The notes: a model not told the origin generated them from the sequence alone. DNA of 64,000 nucleotides from Phytomonospora sp040655735 (GCF_040655735.1 NZ_JBFAKK010000010.1:186001-250000), one strand, 5' to 3'. Shown: positions 43,270 through 52,280, numbered from the stretch's first letter. A program made the numbers and translations.

Positions 43270-43881
43270 GTGAGCTTTGACGAACACCGCCCGACGGCGG
43301 CACGCCTGACGGTCCTTTCGGGACCGTCAGGCGTCGGCAAGGGCAGCGTGAAAGCCCTCATCCGCGAGCGGTACCCATGGGTGTGGCATTCCGTTAGTGC
43401 CACGACCCGTAAACCCCGTCCCGGTGAGGTTGACGGAGTCCACTATCACTTCTACGAGAGGGCCGAATTCGAAGCCGCCGTTTCCAGTGGCGAGTTCCTC
43501 GAATGGGCCAACTACGCGGGCAACCTGTACGGGACGCCCCGCAAACCGGTGGAGCATCAGCTCGCGTCCGGACTTCCCGTCGTGCTGGAGGCAGACCTCC
43601 AGGGCGCGCGGCAGATCCGGATCGCGATGCCGGAGGCGCAACTGGTCTTCCTCGCTCCGCCGAGCTGGGAGGAGCTGGTCCGCCGGCTCACCGGACGCGG
43701 CACCGAGGACCGCGAGACGATCGAGCGCCGACTGGCCGCCGCGAAGGAAGAACTGGCAGCTGAGGCGGAGTTCGATCACACCATCGTCAACGTCTCGGTG
43801 GAACAGGCCACGGCCGAGTTGGTAAGCTTGCTCGGTTCGCCCACCAGGGCTCCCGTGGCCAACGGCAACCACGTTGGCTGA
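43270..43881 (+). CDS. gmk: Guanylate kinase
   Basis: Gmk phosphorylates GMP to GDP. The 203-residue enzyme has Walker A SGPSGVGKGSV (17-27), the GMP-binding SATTRKPRPGEVDGVHYHFY (about 43-62), EWANYAGNLYGTP (about 78-90) and the lid arginines in RLTGRGTEDRETIERRL (about 138-154). GTG at 43270 is close behind mihF. The family P-loop is present; the C-terminal about 15 residues are variable. Confidence 0.95.
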   Translation: MSFDEHRPTAARLTVLSGPSGVGKGSVKALIRERYPWVWHSVSATTRKPRPGEVDGVHYHFYERAEFEAAVSSGEFLEWANYAGNLYGTPRKPVEHQLASGLPVVLEADLQGARQIRIAMPEAQLVFLAPPSWEELVRRLTGRGTEDRETIERRLAAAKEELAAEAEFDHTIVNVSVEQATAELVSLLGSPTRAPVANGNHVG

Positions 43882-43942
43882 CATACGCGCCACGTTGGTC
43901 ACAATGTGGCGTACCGCAGCGGAAATTCGAGGCTGATCAAAC

Positions 43943-44215
43943 GTGTCCGGAACCATCGCGAACCCCATCGGCATCACCAACCCGCCGATCGACGACCTGC
44001 TGGACAAGACACCGTCGAAGTACCAGCTCGTGATCTTCGCGGCCAAGCGCGCGCGGCAGATCAACGCGTACTACAGCCAGCTCGGCGAGGGCCTGCTCGA
44101 GTACGTCGGCCCCCTCGTGGAGACCACCCCGCAGGAGAAGGCACTGTCGATCTCGCTCCGCGAGATCGACCAGGACCTGCTGATCACCGAGCGCACCGAC
44201 GGTGCCGACGTCTAA
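43943..44215 (+). CDS. rpoZ: DNA-directed RNA polymerase omega subunit
   Basis: Omega stabilises the beta' subunit. The 90-residue protein has the conserved TNPPIDDLLDKTPSKYQLVIFAAKRARQINAYY segment (about 12-45), containing the beta'-binding helix, and ends in a short acidic tail. GTG at 43943 is the plausible start. It overlaps the coaBC start by 14 bp. Confidence 0.95.
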   Translation: MSGTIANPIGITNPPIDDLLDKTPSKYQLVIFAAKRARQINAYYSQLGEGLLEYVGPLVETTPQEKALSISLREIDQDLLITERTDGADV

Positions 44216-45452
44216 GGCGCCGTCGCGGCCCCGGAACATCGTCTTCGGTGTAGGCGGCGGGATCGCCGCCTACAAGGCCTGTGAGCTGCTTCGGCTGTTC
44301 ACCGAGTCGGGGCACCACGTACGCGTGGTGCCCACCGAGGCCGCTCTGCGCTTCGTCGGCGCCCCCACCTGGGAGGCGCTGTCGGGGCAGCCGGTGGCCA
44401 CGGAGGTCTGGGACCGCGTCCACGAGGTCCCCCACGTGCGCATCGGCAAGAACGCCGACCTCGTGGTCATCGTCCCGGCGACCGCGAACATCCTCGCTAA
44501 GGCCGCGCACGGCCTCGCCGACGACCTCCTCACGAACACACTGCTCACCGCTCGGTGCCCGGTGCTGTTCTCGCCGGCGATGCACACCGAGATGTGGCAG
44601 CATCCGGCGACCGTCGACAACGTCGCGACCCTGCGCTCGCGCGGCGCGATCGTCCTCGACCCCGCTGTGGGGCGCCTCACCGGCGCCGACACGGGCCCGG
44701 GCCGCCTTCCCGATCCGGCGGAGATCTTCGCCGTCGCCGTCCGGCTCCTCGACCGCGCGGACGGGCCCGACCTGACCGGCAAGCACGTCGTGGTCACCGC
44801 CGGCGGTACCCGCGAGCCGATCGACCCGGTGCGATTCATCGGCAACCGCTCCTCAGGTAAGCAGGGCTACGCCATCGCCCGCGCCGCTCTCGCGCGCGGC
44901 GCCGAGGTCACCCTCGTCTCGGCGAACGTCGCGCTGCCCGACCCGGCCGGAGCGAAGATCCTCCGCGTCGAGACCACCGCGCAGTTGCGCGAGGAGGTCC
45001 TGGCCGCCGCGGGGAGCGCCGACATCGTCGTGATGGCGGCCGCGCCCGCCGACTTCCGTCCGGCCGACTACGCGCCGGGAAAGATCAAGAAGGCGCCGGG
45101 CGAGCCCGCCCCGACGCTGGAGCTGACCGAGAACCCCGACATCGCCGCCGAGTTGGGCGCGGGCAAGCCTCCCGGGCAGATCCTGGTGACCTTCGCCGCG
45201 GAGACCGCGGGAGCGAAGACCGCCCTGGAGTACGCCACGGCGAAGCTCGTCCGCAAGAAGGCCGACCTCTCGGTGCTCAACACCGTCGGCGACGGGAAGG
45301 GTTTCGCCGTCGACGACAACGCCGTCACGCTGATCACGCCCGCGGGAGTGCTGGCCGCACTGCCCTCGATGAGCAAGGACCGGGTCGCCGACGCGGTGCT
45401 CGACGCCGCCCTGGGCAAGCCGATCGCCCCGGACTGTAGCCGACCGGCGTAG
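44202..45452 (+). CDS. coaBC: Bifunctional phosphopantothenoylcysteine decarboxylase / phosphopantothenate--cysteine ligase
   Basis: CoaBC performs two successive steps of coenzyme A synthesis. In the 416-residue protein the N-terminal flavoprotein CoaC domain (about 1-190) has GVGGGIAAYKACELLR (16-31), PATANILAKAAHGLADDLLTNTLL (near 92-115) and the PAMHTEMW segment (near 125). The CoaB domain begins near VVVTAGGTREPIDPVRFIGNRSSGKQG (about 197) and includes KIKKAPGEPAPTLELTENPDI and FAAET. GTG at 44202 lies inside rpoZ. Confidence 0.95.
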   Translation: MPTSKAPSRPRNIVFGVGGGIAAYKACELLRLFTESGHHVRVVPTEAALRFVGAPTWEALSGQPVATEVWDRVHEVPHVRIGKNADLVVIVPATANILAKAAHGLADDLLTNTLLTARCPVLFSPAMHTEMWQHPATVDNVATLRSRGAIVLDPAVGRLTGADTGPGRLPDPAEIFAVAVRLLDRADGPDLTGKHVVVTAGGTREPIDPVRFIGNRSSGKQGYAIARAALARGAEVTLVSANVALPDPAGAKILRVETTAQLREEVLAAAGSADIVVMAAAPADFRPADYAPGKIKKAPGEPAPTLELTENPDIAAELGAGKPPGQILVTFAAETAGAKTALEYATAKLVRKKADLSVLNTVGDGKGFAVDDNAVTLITPAGVLAALPSMSKDRVADAVLDAALGKPIAPDCSRPA

Positions 45453-45560
45453 CGTCAGACCTACTACGCCGGTCTCACCACCCGGCGTAGCGCCGCAAGG
45501 GGGCGGCCGCGCGTCGGATTAGACTTCGTTTGCGACATTTTTGAAACCCTAAGGAGCGCC

Positions 45561-46751
45561 GTGGCACGCCTTTTCACCTCGGAGTCTGTCACCGAGGGCC
45601 ACCCGGACAAGATCGCCGACCAGATCAGCGACGGGGTGCTCGACGCCCTCCTCGAACAGGATCCGGCCAGCCGGGTGGCGGTCGAGACGCTCATCACCAC
45701 CGGCCAGGTGCACGTCGCCGGCGAGGTGACCACCGAGGCCTACGCCGACATCCCGACGATTGTGCGCGAGACGATCCTGCGGATCGGTTACGACTCGTCG
45801 AAGAAGGGCTTCGACGGCGCGTCCTGCGGCGTGAGCATCTCCATCGGCTCGCAGTCGCCCGATATCGCCCAGGGCGTCGACAAGGCCGTCGAGCACCGCA
45901 GTGGTGCCTCCGGTGACGACCTGGACTTCCAGGGCGCCGGCGACCAGGGCATGATGTTCGGCTTCGCCTGCCAGGAGACGCCCGAGCTGATGCCGCTGCC
46001 GATCGCGCTGGCCCACCGTCTGTCGCGTCAGCTGACCCAGGTCCGCAAGGACGGCACCGTCCCGTACCTGCGTCCCGACGGCAAGACGCAGGTCACGATC
46101 GCCTACGAGGGCCACCGTCCCGTCCGGCTCGACACCGTCGTGGTGTCCAGCCAGCACGCGCCGGACATCTCGCTGGAGTCGCTGATGACGCCCGACATCG
46201 CCGAGCACGTCATCGCCAAGGAGGTCGAGAGCCTCGACATCGACGTCTCGGACTACAAGCTCCTGGTCAACCCGACCGGCCGCTTCGAGATCGGCGGCCC
46301 GATGGGCGACGCCGGCCTGACCGGCCGCAAGATCATCGTGGACACCTACGGCGGCTACGCGCGCCACGGCGGCGGAGCCTTCTCCGGCAAGGACCCGTCC
46401 AAGGTGGACCGTTCGGCCGCCTACGCGATGCGCTGGGTCGCCAAGAACGTCGTCGCCGCGGGCCTGGCCGAACGCTGCGAGACGCAGGTCGCCTACGCCA
46501 TCGGCAAGGCGCACCCGGTGAGCCTCTACGTCGACACCTTCGGCACCGAGACCGTCCCCCTGGAGCGCATCGAGGACGCCGTCCGCCAGGTCTTCGACCT
46601 GCGCCCGGCCGCGATCATCCGCGACCTCCAGCTGCTGCGCCCGATCTACCGCGCCACCGCCGCCTACGGTCACTTCGGCCGCGAACTGCCCGAGTTCACG
46701 TGGGAGCGCACCGACCGCGCCGAGGCGCTGCGCTCGATCGCGGGAGCGTAG
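45561..46751 (+). CDS. metK: S-adenosylmethionine synthase
   Basis: MetK makes SAM from methionine and ATP. The 396-residue enzyme shows FTSESVTEGHPDKIADQISD (5-24), GAGDQGMMFGFACQETPE (about 131) and the P-loop-like GGGAFSGKDPSKVDRSAAY (about 271-289). GTG at 45561 follows TAAGGAG. The 108-bp gap upstream contains a TTAGACT -10-like box but no SAM-riboswitch fold that I can recognise. A strong terminator follows. Confidence 0.97.
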   Translation: MARLFTSESVTEGHPDKIADQISDGVLDALLEQDPASRVAVETLITTGQVHVAGEVTTEAYADIPTIVRETILRIGYDSSKKGFDGASCGVSISIGSQSPDIAQGVDKAVEHRSGASGDDLDFQGAGDQGMMFGFACQETPELMPLPIALAHRLSRQLTQVRKDGTVPYLRPDGKTQVTIAYEGHRPVRLDTVVVSSQHAPDISLESLMTPDIAEHVIAKEVESLDIDVSDYKLLVNPTGRFEIGGPMGDAGLTGRKIIVDTYGGYARHGGGAFSGKDPSKVDRSAAYAMRWVAKNVVAAGLAERCETQVAYAIGKAHPVSLYVDTFGTETVPLERIEDAVRQVFDLRPAAIIRDLQLLRPIYRATAAYGHFGRELPEFTWERTDRAEALRSIAGA

Positions 46752-46772
46752 CCGGACCGGTACGACACGCAG

Positions 46773-46805
46773 GGCCCGGCGGGCGCGTCACGCGCCCACC
46801 GGGCC
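46773..46805 (+). terminator. rho-independent terminator after metK
   Basis: GGCCCGG-C-GGGCGCG and CGCGCCC-A-CCGGGCC form a 15-bp stem with one mismatch and a 3-base loop. TTCCTTC follows. Confidence 0.85.
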
Positions 46806-46871
46806 TTCCTTCGGCCATGCTTCCCCTATATCCGATTGCCGCCGACCGCCCGGTCTGCTGAGATCTCATGC

Positions 46872-47090
46872 ATGCCGGCACCCGAAGGTTTCCACTATCA
46901 AAAGCGCCCCAACGGCAGCGTCTACATCTCCCACCACGGACGCGAGGCGGCGACGCTGCGCGGACCGCGCGCGGCCAAGTTCCTCGACGAGGTCGAGGCC
47001 GGCGACCCGCAGGAGGTCATGGCCCGCTGGACCGGCAACTACAAGCGCGGCAACGAACGCACCGGCCGCAACCACCCGCGCAACCGCTGA
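46872..47090 (+). CDS. Small conserved actinobacterial protein of unknown function
   Basis: This 72-residue basic protein contains GSVYISHHGREAATLRGPRAAKFLDEVEAGDPQEVMARWTGNYKRGNER, a pattern I associate with short proteins between metK and priA in actinomycetes. It has no membrane segment. ATG at 46872 is preferred; an in-frame ATG at 46836 extends over the terminator region. Function unknown; a nucleic-acid-binding role is compatible with the basic tail but unproven. Confidence 0.75.
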   Translation: MPAPEGFHYQKRPNGSVYISHHGREAATLRGPRAAKFLDEVEAGDPQEVMARWTGNYKRGNERTGRNHPRNR

Positions 47091-47164
47091 CGCCCGCGCT
47101 CGTGAAGGCTTCCGGCGCGAGTCCCACGGACGGCGCTGTCGGACCTCTCTGGTAGAACCGCACC

Positions 47165-49111
47165 GTGGATGAGGACACGGGCGGGACACGGGTGGCGCGG
47201 GTCTGCGTCGACAGCCCGCTGCCCCATCTCGACCGCCTCTTCGACTACCGCGTGCCGCCGGACCTCGCCGAACAGGTCCGTCCCGGCTGCCGGGTGAAGG
47301 TCCGCTTCGCCGGGCAGGCCCTCTCCGGCTTCGTCGTCGAACTCGCCCGCGGCACCGACTTCGGCGGACGTCTCGCCGACCTGGCCAAGGTCGTGTCCGC
47401 CGAACGCGTCGTCACCCCCGAGATCCTGCGCCTCGCCCGGGCCGTCGCCGACCGCTTCGCCGGGAACCTCTCCGACGTCCTGCGCCTGGCCGTACCGCCA
47501 CGCCAGGCGAAGGTCGAGGCCGAGCCCCCGCGCGAACCCGCGCCCCCGATCACCGCCCCCGAGGCACCCGCCTGGGGCGACTACGAGCCCGGTGCGGCCT
47601 TCCTGCGGTCATTGGCCGGTGGCCACAGTCCGCGGGCGGTCTGGAACGCCCTCCCCGGCGAGGACTGGCCCCGCCGGCTGGCCGAGGTCGCCGCGACCAC
47701 GGCCGCGGCGGGCAAGGGCGTCGTCCTCGTCGTACCCGACCAGCGTGACCTCGACCTGCTCGACCGCGCCCTCACCGCCGTGCTCGGCGAGGACCGCCAC
47801 GTGACGCTCTCGGCGGCCCTCGGCCCCGCGAAGCGCTACCGCGCCTTCCTGGCCGCCTCCCGGGGAGCCGTCCGCGTCGTCGCGGGCACCAGGGCCGCCG
47901 CCTTCGCGCCCGTCGCCGACCTCGGCCTGGTCGCCATGTGGGACGCCGGCGACGATTCGCACTCCGAACCCCGCGCCCCCTACCCGCACGCGCGAACCGT
48001 CCTGCTCACCCGCGCGCAGCTCGCCGACACCGCCGTCCTGCTCGGCGGATTCACCCGCACCACCGAGGACCAGCTGCTCCTCGACACAGGCTGGGCCAAG
48101 ACCCTCACGGCCCCCCGCGAGACCCTGCGTGAACGGGCCCCGCACATCGTGCCCGTCGGCGACGACGCCCAACTCGCCCACGACCCGCAGGCCGCCGCGG
48201 CGCGCCTTCCCACGACCACCTGGAACGCCGCCCGCGACGCGCTCGCCGCCGACCGGCCCGTGCTCATCCAGGCACCCCGGCGCGGCTACATCCCGGTCGT
48301 CTCCTGCCAGGAATGCCGCTCGCGGGCCCGCTGCCCGCACTGCTCGGGCCCTCTCGCCCTGCACTCGGCCTCGGCACCCCCGCAGTGCCGCTGGTGCGGT
48401 CGCCAGGTCCCGGAGTTCCGCTGCCCGACCTGCGGCGGCACGCGCCTGCGGGCCGCCGTGATCGGGGCCGCGCGGACCGCCGACGAACTCGGCCGTGCCT
48501 TTCCGGACGTCCCGGTGCGCACCTCCGGCGGTGACCGGATCCTCGACACCGTCGCACCAGGCGCGTCGCTCGTCGTCGCCACCCCGGGCGCCGAACCGGT
48601 CGTCGAGGGTGGCTACGGCGCCGTTCTCCTGCTCGACGCGTGGGCGCTGCTGACCCGCGCCGACCTGCGAGCAGGGGAGGAGACCCTGCGGCGCTGGATG
48701 GCCGCCGCCGCCCTGGCCCGCCCGGCGCGAGACGGCGGCCAGGTCGTGGTCGTGGCCGACGGCGGACTCGCGGTCGTGCAGGCGCTGCTGCGCTGGGACC
48801 CCGCGTGGTTCGCCGCCCGCGAACTCGCCGAGCGGGCCGCGCTGCGCTTCCCGCCCATCGCCCGCATGGCCTCGCTCACCGGCCCGCCCGAGGCCCTCGA
48901 AGACCTGCTCCGCTACGCGACACTCCCGCCGGGCACCGAGGAACTCGGACCCGTGCCGGTCGACGACCGCACCGAACGCCTGCTCCTGCGCGCGCCGAGG
49001 ACCCACGGCGGCGAACTCGCCGCGGCCCTGCACGGCGCCTCCGGCGTGCGCAGCACGAAGAAGACGGCCGACCCGGTACGCGTCCAGGTCGACCCCTCCG
49101 AACTCTTGTGA
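47165..49111 (+). CDS. priA: PriA-like primosomal protein N', helicase motifs degenerate
   Basis: The 648-residue protein has the PriA 3'-DNA-binding domain at its N-terminus (VDSPLPHLDRLFDYRVPPDL, RVKVRFAGQ, then DLAKVVS). The zinc-binding region is CQECRSRARCPHCSGPL and CRWCGRQVPEFRCPTCGG, about 380-430, with eight cysteines. However, where Walker A should stand there is NALPGEDWPRRLAE, and the DEEH box is replaced by WDAGDDSHSEP, so ATPase activity is unlikely. Actinobacterial PriA proteins are generally like this, so it is lineage-typical rather than damaged. GTG at 47165 is the best start. Confidence 0.88.
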   Translation: MDEDTGGTRVARVCVDSPLPHLDRLFDYRVPPDLAEQVRPGCRVKVRFAGQALSGFVVELARGTDFGGRLADLAKVVSAERVVTPEILRLARAVADRFAGNLSDVLRLAVPPRQAKVEAEPPREPAPPITAPEAPAWGDYEPGAAFLRSLAGGHSPRAVWNALPGEDWPRRLAEVAATTAAAGKGVVLVVPDQRDLDLLDRALTAVLGEDRHVTLSAALGPAKRYRAFLAASRGAVRVVAGTRAAAFAPVADLGLVAMWDAGDDSHSEPRAPYPHARTVLLTRAQLADTAVLLGGFTRTTEDQLLLDTGWAKTLTAPRETLRERAPHIVPVGDDAQLAHDPQAAAARLPTTTWNAARDALAADRPVLIQAPRRGYIPVVSCQECRSRARCPHCSGPLALHSASAPPQCRWCGRQVPEFRCPTCGGTRLRAAVIGAARTADELGRAFPDVPVRTSGGDRILDTVAPGASLVVATPGAEPVVEGGYGAVLLLDAWALLTRADLRAGEETLRRWMAAAALARPARDGGQVVVVADGGLAVVQALLRWDPAWFAARELAERAALRFPPIARMASLTGPPEALEDLLRYATLPPGTEELGPVPVDDRTERLLLRAPRTHGGELAAALHGASGVRSTKKTADPVRVQVDPSELL

Positions 49112-49127
49112 AGACCTAGGACACGCC

Positions 49128-49517
49128 CTAGTCGGCGGCGGTCGTCGCCTTGCGCGGGAGGAAGGCCCCCACGATCCAGCTGACCAGCGTCACGATGATC
49201 GCGCCCCAGAAGGCGGCCCAGAAGCCGCCGACGTGGAAGGGCAGGTTGATCTGATCGGCGAGCCAGCCGGTCAGCCAGAACATCAGCGCGTTCACCACGA
49301 AGGCGAACAGGCCGAGGGTGAGCACGTAGAAGGCGCAGCCGAGGATCTGCACGATCGGTTTGATCAGCGCGTTGACCACACCGAAGATCAGTGCGACCAC
49401 CAGCAGCGTCATGAAGTTGGCGAAGGCCCCACTCCCGGTGACGTCGATGTCCGGGACGATGACCGTCGACAGCCATAGAGCACCGGCGGTCAGCAGGAGC
49501 TGGACGATGAAACCCAC
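49128..49517 (-). CDS. Phage-holin-4-2-like (DUF360) membrane protein
   Basis: This 129-residue membrane protein has four hydrophobic helices (about 4-22, 32-50, 58-80, 98-118). It carries the family pattern ALIFGVVNALIKPIVQILGCAFYVLTLGLFAFVVNALMFWLTGWL. Such proteins (PF04020) are widespread in bacteria and not normally phage-derived. GTG at 49517 has AGGAG 5-6 bp upstream. Its 3' end faces the priA stop across a 16-bp gap. Function unknown. Confidence 0.85.
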   Translation of the reverse strand: MGFIVQLLLTAGALWLSTVIVPDIDVTGSGAFANFMTLLVVALIFGVVNALIKPIVQILGCAFYVLTLGLFAFVVNALMFWLTGWLADQINLPFHVGGFWAAFWGAIIVTLVSWIVGAFLPRKATTAAD

Positions 49518-49720
49518 GGGTTCTCCTCTCCGCCCGCGGCCTCGCCGACGCCCCGCCGGCCGGTCCACCGGCTGGCCCCAGCCTAGGCCCGCAACCGGTC
49601 GATAAGCATGGAAATCGATCCCTTCCGGATGCACGGTCGATATCAGGCGAAACACGCCACTTCGGGGGCACTCGCGGATATGGTCGACTTGTGCCACAGG
49701 ATCGAGGAGGGGGCGAACGG

Positions 49721-49912
49721 ATGCTCGACGCAGCCGCCGGCCCGCTCCCGGCCGCCATCGGTATCGCGATCAGTCCGGTCCCGAACATCGCGGTGGTCCC
49801 CACGCTGCCGTCGGTCGCAACCGTGACCGCACCCGCTTTCGCCATCGGGAGGCCGCAGGGGATCGCCGTGATGGCGCCGCCGGGCTCTCTCCCGGCCGCG
49901 ACCTTCGGCTAA
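49721..49912 (+). pseudogene. Remnant of a GAP/LysE-like membrane protein gene (N-terminal fragment)
   Basis: A 63-codon frame with a good Shine-Dalgarno (GAGGAGGGGG) encodes AAGPLPAAIGIAISPVPNIAVV. This looks like the first helix of GAP-family (Sap-like) transporters, which typically read IGIALSPIPIIAVVL. It then gives PAFAIGRPQGIAVMA, resembling their second helix PAFLLGWVLGLAVV, but with helix-breaking Pro, Gln and Arg, and stops where five more helices should follow. I read it as a decayed fragment. A small functional protein cannot be excluded. It ends 11 bp before the ClC-like gene. Confidence 0.4.
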
Positions 49913-49923
49913 GGGAGACCCTC

Positions 49924-51177
49924 ATGGGCCGCACCGACGTGCGCGCACTGCTTCGCGTGTCGCCCCTGGCGCTCGCCGTGGGCGTCGGCTGCGCGCTGAT
50001 GCTCATCGCCGCGTCGGAACTCGCCGAACTGCTCGAGCACCTCGTGTGGACGAGCCTTCCCGATAGGCTTTCCATCGACGGCGACGGACCGTGGTGGATC
50101 CTCGCGGTGCTCACGGCCACCGGCCTCGCGGTGGGGCTCGTCGTCTGGAAGTTGCCAGGCGGCGCCGGCCCGGACCCCGCGACGATGTCCCTGGTCGGCG
50201 CCCCGCTGCCCCCTTCGGTGGTCCCCGGCCTCCTGATCACCCTCGTACTCGGTCTCGCCGGTGGCGTCAGTCTCGGCCCGGAGAACCCGATCGTCGAGAC
50301 GAACGTCGCCCTCGCGGTCTTCCTCGGCATGCGGGCCTTGCCCGGCCCGGGTGCCGCCTCCTGGGTGGGCATGGCCGTCGCCGGAACGATCGGCGCGATG
50401 TTCGGCACGCCGGTCGCGGCCGCGCTCACCCTCACCGAGGCGGCCATGGGCGAGCCGGGCAAGCCGCTATGGGATCGCCTGTTCGCCCCGCTGCTCGCGG
50501 CCGGGTCGGGCGCGCTGACCCTGCAGCTGCTGGAGGGGCCCGACTTCACCGTCGACCTCGCCCCCTATCCGGGTCTGCACGCCCTCGACCTGATCTCGGC
50601 GCCACTGGTCTCGCTGGCCGCGGCGGCTCTGGGATTGCTGGCGTGCCTGGCGTTTCGGCCCGCGCACCGGCTCTTCCACACGTTGCGGCATCCCGTCCTC
50701 ATCATCACCGCCGGAGGCGTCGTCCTGGGCCTGCTCGGCATGTTGGGCGGGAAGATCACGCTCTTCAAGGGCCTGTCCGAAATGCGCGAACTCGCCTCCG
50801 ACGCGGGCGCATATACCGTCGGAGGCCTCGCGCTGATCATCGTCGTCAAGTTGGCCGCGCTCGTGGTCGCCGGGACCAGCGGCTTCCGCGGCGGCCGTAT
50901 CTTTCCGGTCGTGTTCACCGGTGTGGCTCTCGGCCTCCTCGTCACGGCCGTGTTCCCGCGCGTTCCCGCGGCGCTCGCGGTCGGCTGCGCCATCCTCGGA
51001 CTCACCATGGCCGTCTCCCGGCTGGGCTGGCTGAGCATCTTCATGGCAGCCACCGTCGTCGGTGACGTCGGGCTCCTGCCGTTGCTCTGCCTGGCCGTCC
51101 TGCCCGCCTGGCTGGTCCTGGCCAACGTCCCCCAGATGGAGATCACCGAGCCCGCCAGGTCCTCACCGGCGGCTTGA
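49924..51177 (+). CDS. ClC-like chloride channel / ion channel protein
   Basis: The 417-residue protein has about ten hydrophobic helices. ClC signatures are recognisable though divergent: GGVSLGPENPI (about 115-125) in place of GxxxGxEGP, GTIGAMFGTPVAAALTLTEA (about 155-174) in place of GIAAAFNAPLAGxLFxxE, and GFRGGRIFPVVFTG (about 321-334) matching GxxGGxFxP. It most likely moves chloride or another anion. The ATG follows AAGGGAGA. Similar divergent ClC members in actinomycetes are named 'ion channel protein'. Confidence 0.82.
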   Translation: MGRTDVRALLRVSPLALAVGVGCALMLIAASELAELLEHLVWTSLPDRLSIDGDGPWWILAVLTATGLAVGLVVWKLPGGAGPDPATMSLVGAPLPPSVVPGLLITLVLGLAGGVSLGPENPIVETNVALAVFLGMRALPGPGAASWVGMAVAGTIGAMFGTPVAAALTLTEAAMGEPGKPLWDRLFAPLLAAGSGALTLQLLEGPDFTVDLAPYPGLHALDLISAPLVSLAAAALGLLACLAFRPAHRLFHTLRHPVLIITAGGVVLGLLGMLGGKITLFKGLSEMRELASDAGAYTVGGLALIIVVKLAALVVAGTSGFRGGRIFPVVFTGVALGLLVTAVFPRVPAALAVGCAILGLTMAVSRLGWLSIFMAATVVGDVGLLPLLCLAVLPAWLVLANVPQMEITEPARSSPAA

Positions 51178-51234
51178 CGCCGGGATTCGCGCGTTCCTCC
51201 GACCGGGAAGCCCGGCATTGGTCACACTGGACCC

Positions 51235-51753
51235 ATGACGACATACCGGCACCAACCGGGCGAACCCTATGAAGAGGACGCCTCGGCCGCTTCCAGGATC
51301 AACGCCGGGCGACTGTGGAGCGGCGGCGTCGCCGCCGCCGTGATCGCCGCCGGACTCGCCATCGTCGGGTACCTGATCGTCAAGGGCCTGCTCGAACTGC
51401 CCATCCTCGGCGTCGACGTCGACGGCGCCGTCGCGCAACCGGGCATGTTCACCTACGCGCTGATCTCCGCGCTCGCCGCTCTGCTGGCGACCGGCGTGAT
51501 GCACCTGCTGCTGCTCGGCACCCCTCGGCCGTTCCTGTTCTTCGGCTGGATCGTCGCGCTCGGCACGATCATCGCGATGCTGATCCCGCTGCTGGCGGTC
51601 GACCGGCTGGCGACGGGCGCGGCGACCGCGGCGGTCAACCTCGTGATCGGCATCGCCATCGGCGCTCTGGTCGGCGGATCGGCCAGGGCGAGCCTGCGGG
51701 TGCCGGTGCGGCCCGATCCGGCGGACCCGTTCGCTCCGCGTCCCGGCCTGTAG
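51235..51753 (+). CDS. Four-helix membrane protein, DUF6069-like
   Basis: The 172-residue protein has a polar N-terminus (about 1-30) and four transmembrane helices (about 32-55, 72-95, 100-120, 125-150). Between helices 1 and 2 lies the GVDVDGAV stretch shared with the next gene's GVSVYAGV. The resemblance to DUF6069 proteins of actinomycetes is good. It forms a tandem pair with the next gene, with 4 bp between them. Function unknown. Confidence 0.72.
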   Translation: MTTYRHQPGEPYEEDASAASRINAGRLWSGGVAAAVIAAGLAIVGYLIVKGLLELPILGVDVDGAVAQPGMFTYALISALAALLATGVMHLLLLGTPRPFLFFGWIVALGTIIAMLIPLLAVDRLATGAATAAVNLVIGIAIGALVGGSARASLRVPVRPDPADPFAPRPGL

Positions 51754-51757
51754 CGCG

Positions 51758-52231
51758 GTGGCCGTCTACCGGCAGGCGCCCGGCTCCACACGGGAGCCCG
51801 GCACGAGTCCTTATGCCCGCGCCCTCGACATCCGGCGCTTCTGGACGGGTTGCGGCATCACGGCGGCGGTCGCGGTGGCGATCGCCGTCACGGGATTCAT
51901 GGTCGTCCGCTCGGTGCTCCAGACGCCCGTCCTCGGCGTCAGTGTCTACGCCGGCGTGACCGAGCCGTCCGTCCTCGGCTACGTCGTGGTCGTCGCGGCC
52001 GGCACGGGCGTCGCGGGACTCCTGATGTACATGCTCGTGATGGGCAGCCCTCGCCCACTCGTGTACTTCAGGTGGATCATGGCCCTGACACTGGTCTGGA
52101 CGGTTCTTCTGGCGCTATTCGCGAGTGACGACCGGAGAACGGGCCTGGTGACCGCCGGCCTCAACGTGCTGATCGGGATGGTGGTGTGGCTGGGTGCGGT
52201 GGTCGCCGCCCGGCTCGCGCTGCGGGCATGA
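51758..52231 (+). CDS. Four-helix membrane protein, paralogue of the preceding gene
   Basis: The 157-residue protein has the same four-helix layout and shared motifs: RFWTGCGITAAVAVAI against RLWSGGVAAAVIAAG; LLMYMLVMGSPRPLVYFRWI against LLLLGTPRPFLFFGWI. Translation starts at GTG 51758, 4 bp after the previous stop, so the pair is likely co-translated and may form a hetero-oligomer. A terminator follows immediately. Confidence 0.7.
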   Translation: MAVYRQAPGSTREPGTSPYARALDIRRFWTGCGITAAVAVAIAVTGFMVVRSVLQTPVLGVSVYAGVTEPSVLGYVVVVAAGTGVAGLLMYMLVMGSPRPLVYFRWIMALTLVWTVLLALFASDDRRTGLVTAGLNVLIGMVVWLGAVVAARLALRA

Positions 52232-52234
52232 GAA

Positions 52235-52263
52235 AACCCGGCCGCGCGGGGCGCGACCGGGTT
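52235..52263. terminator. bidirectional terminator between converging genes
   Basis: AACCCGG-C-CGCGC pairs with GCGCG-A-CCGGGTT around a GGG loop. An A-run precedes and TTC follows. It serves the membrane-protein pair on one side and gluD on the other. Confidence 0.8.
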
Positions 52264-52280
52264 CTCGCCGAACTTCTCGC

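Noticed and set aside
45453..45560. Possible SAM riboswitch before metK
   Set aside because: The gap is short and lacks the kink-turn/P1-P4 pattern of any SAM riboswitch class I can recognise; only a -10-like box and a Shine-Dalgarno are visible.
49128..49517. Phage holin as evidence of a prophage
   Set aside because: The PF04020-type membrane protein is widespread in bacterial chromosomes and there are no other phage genes nearby.
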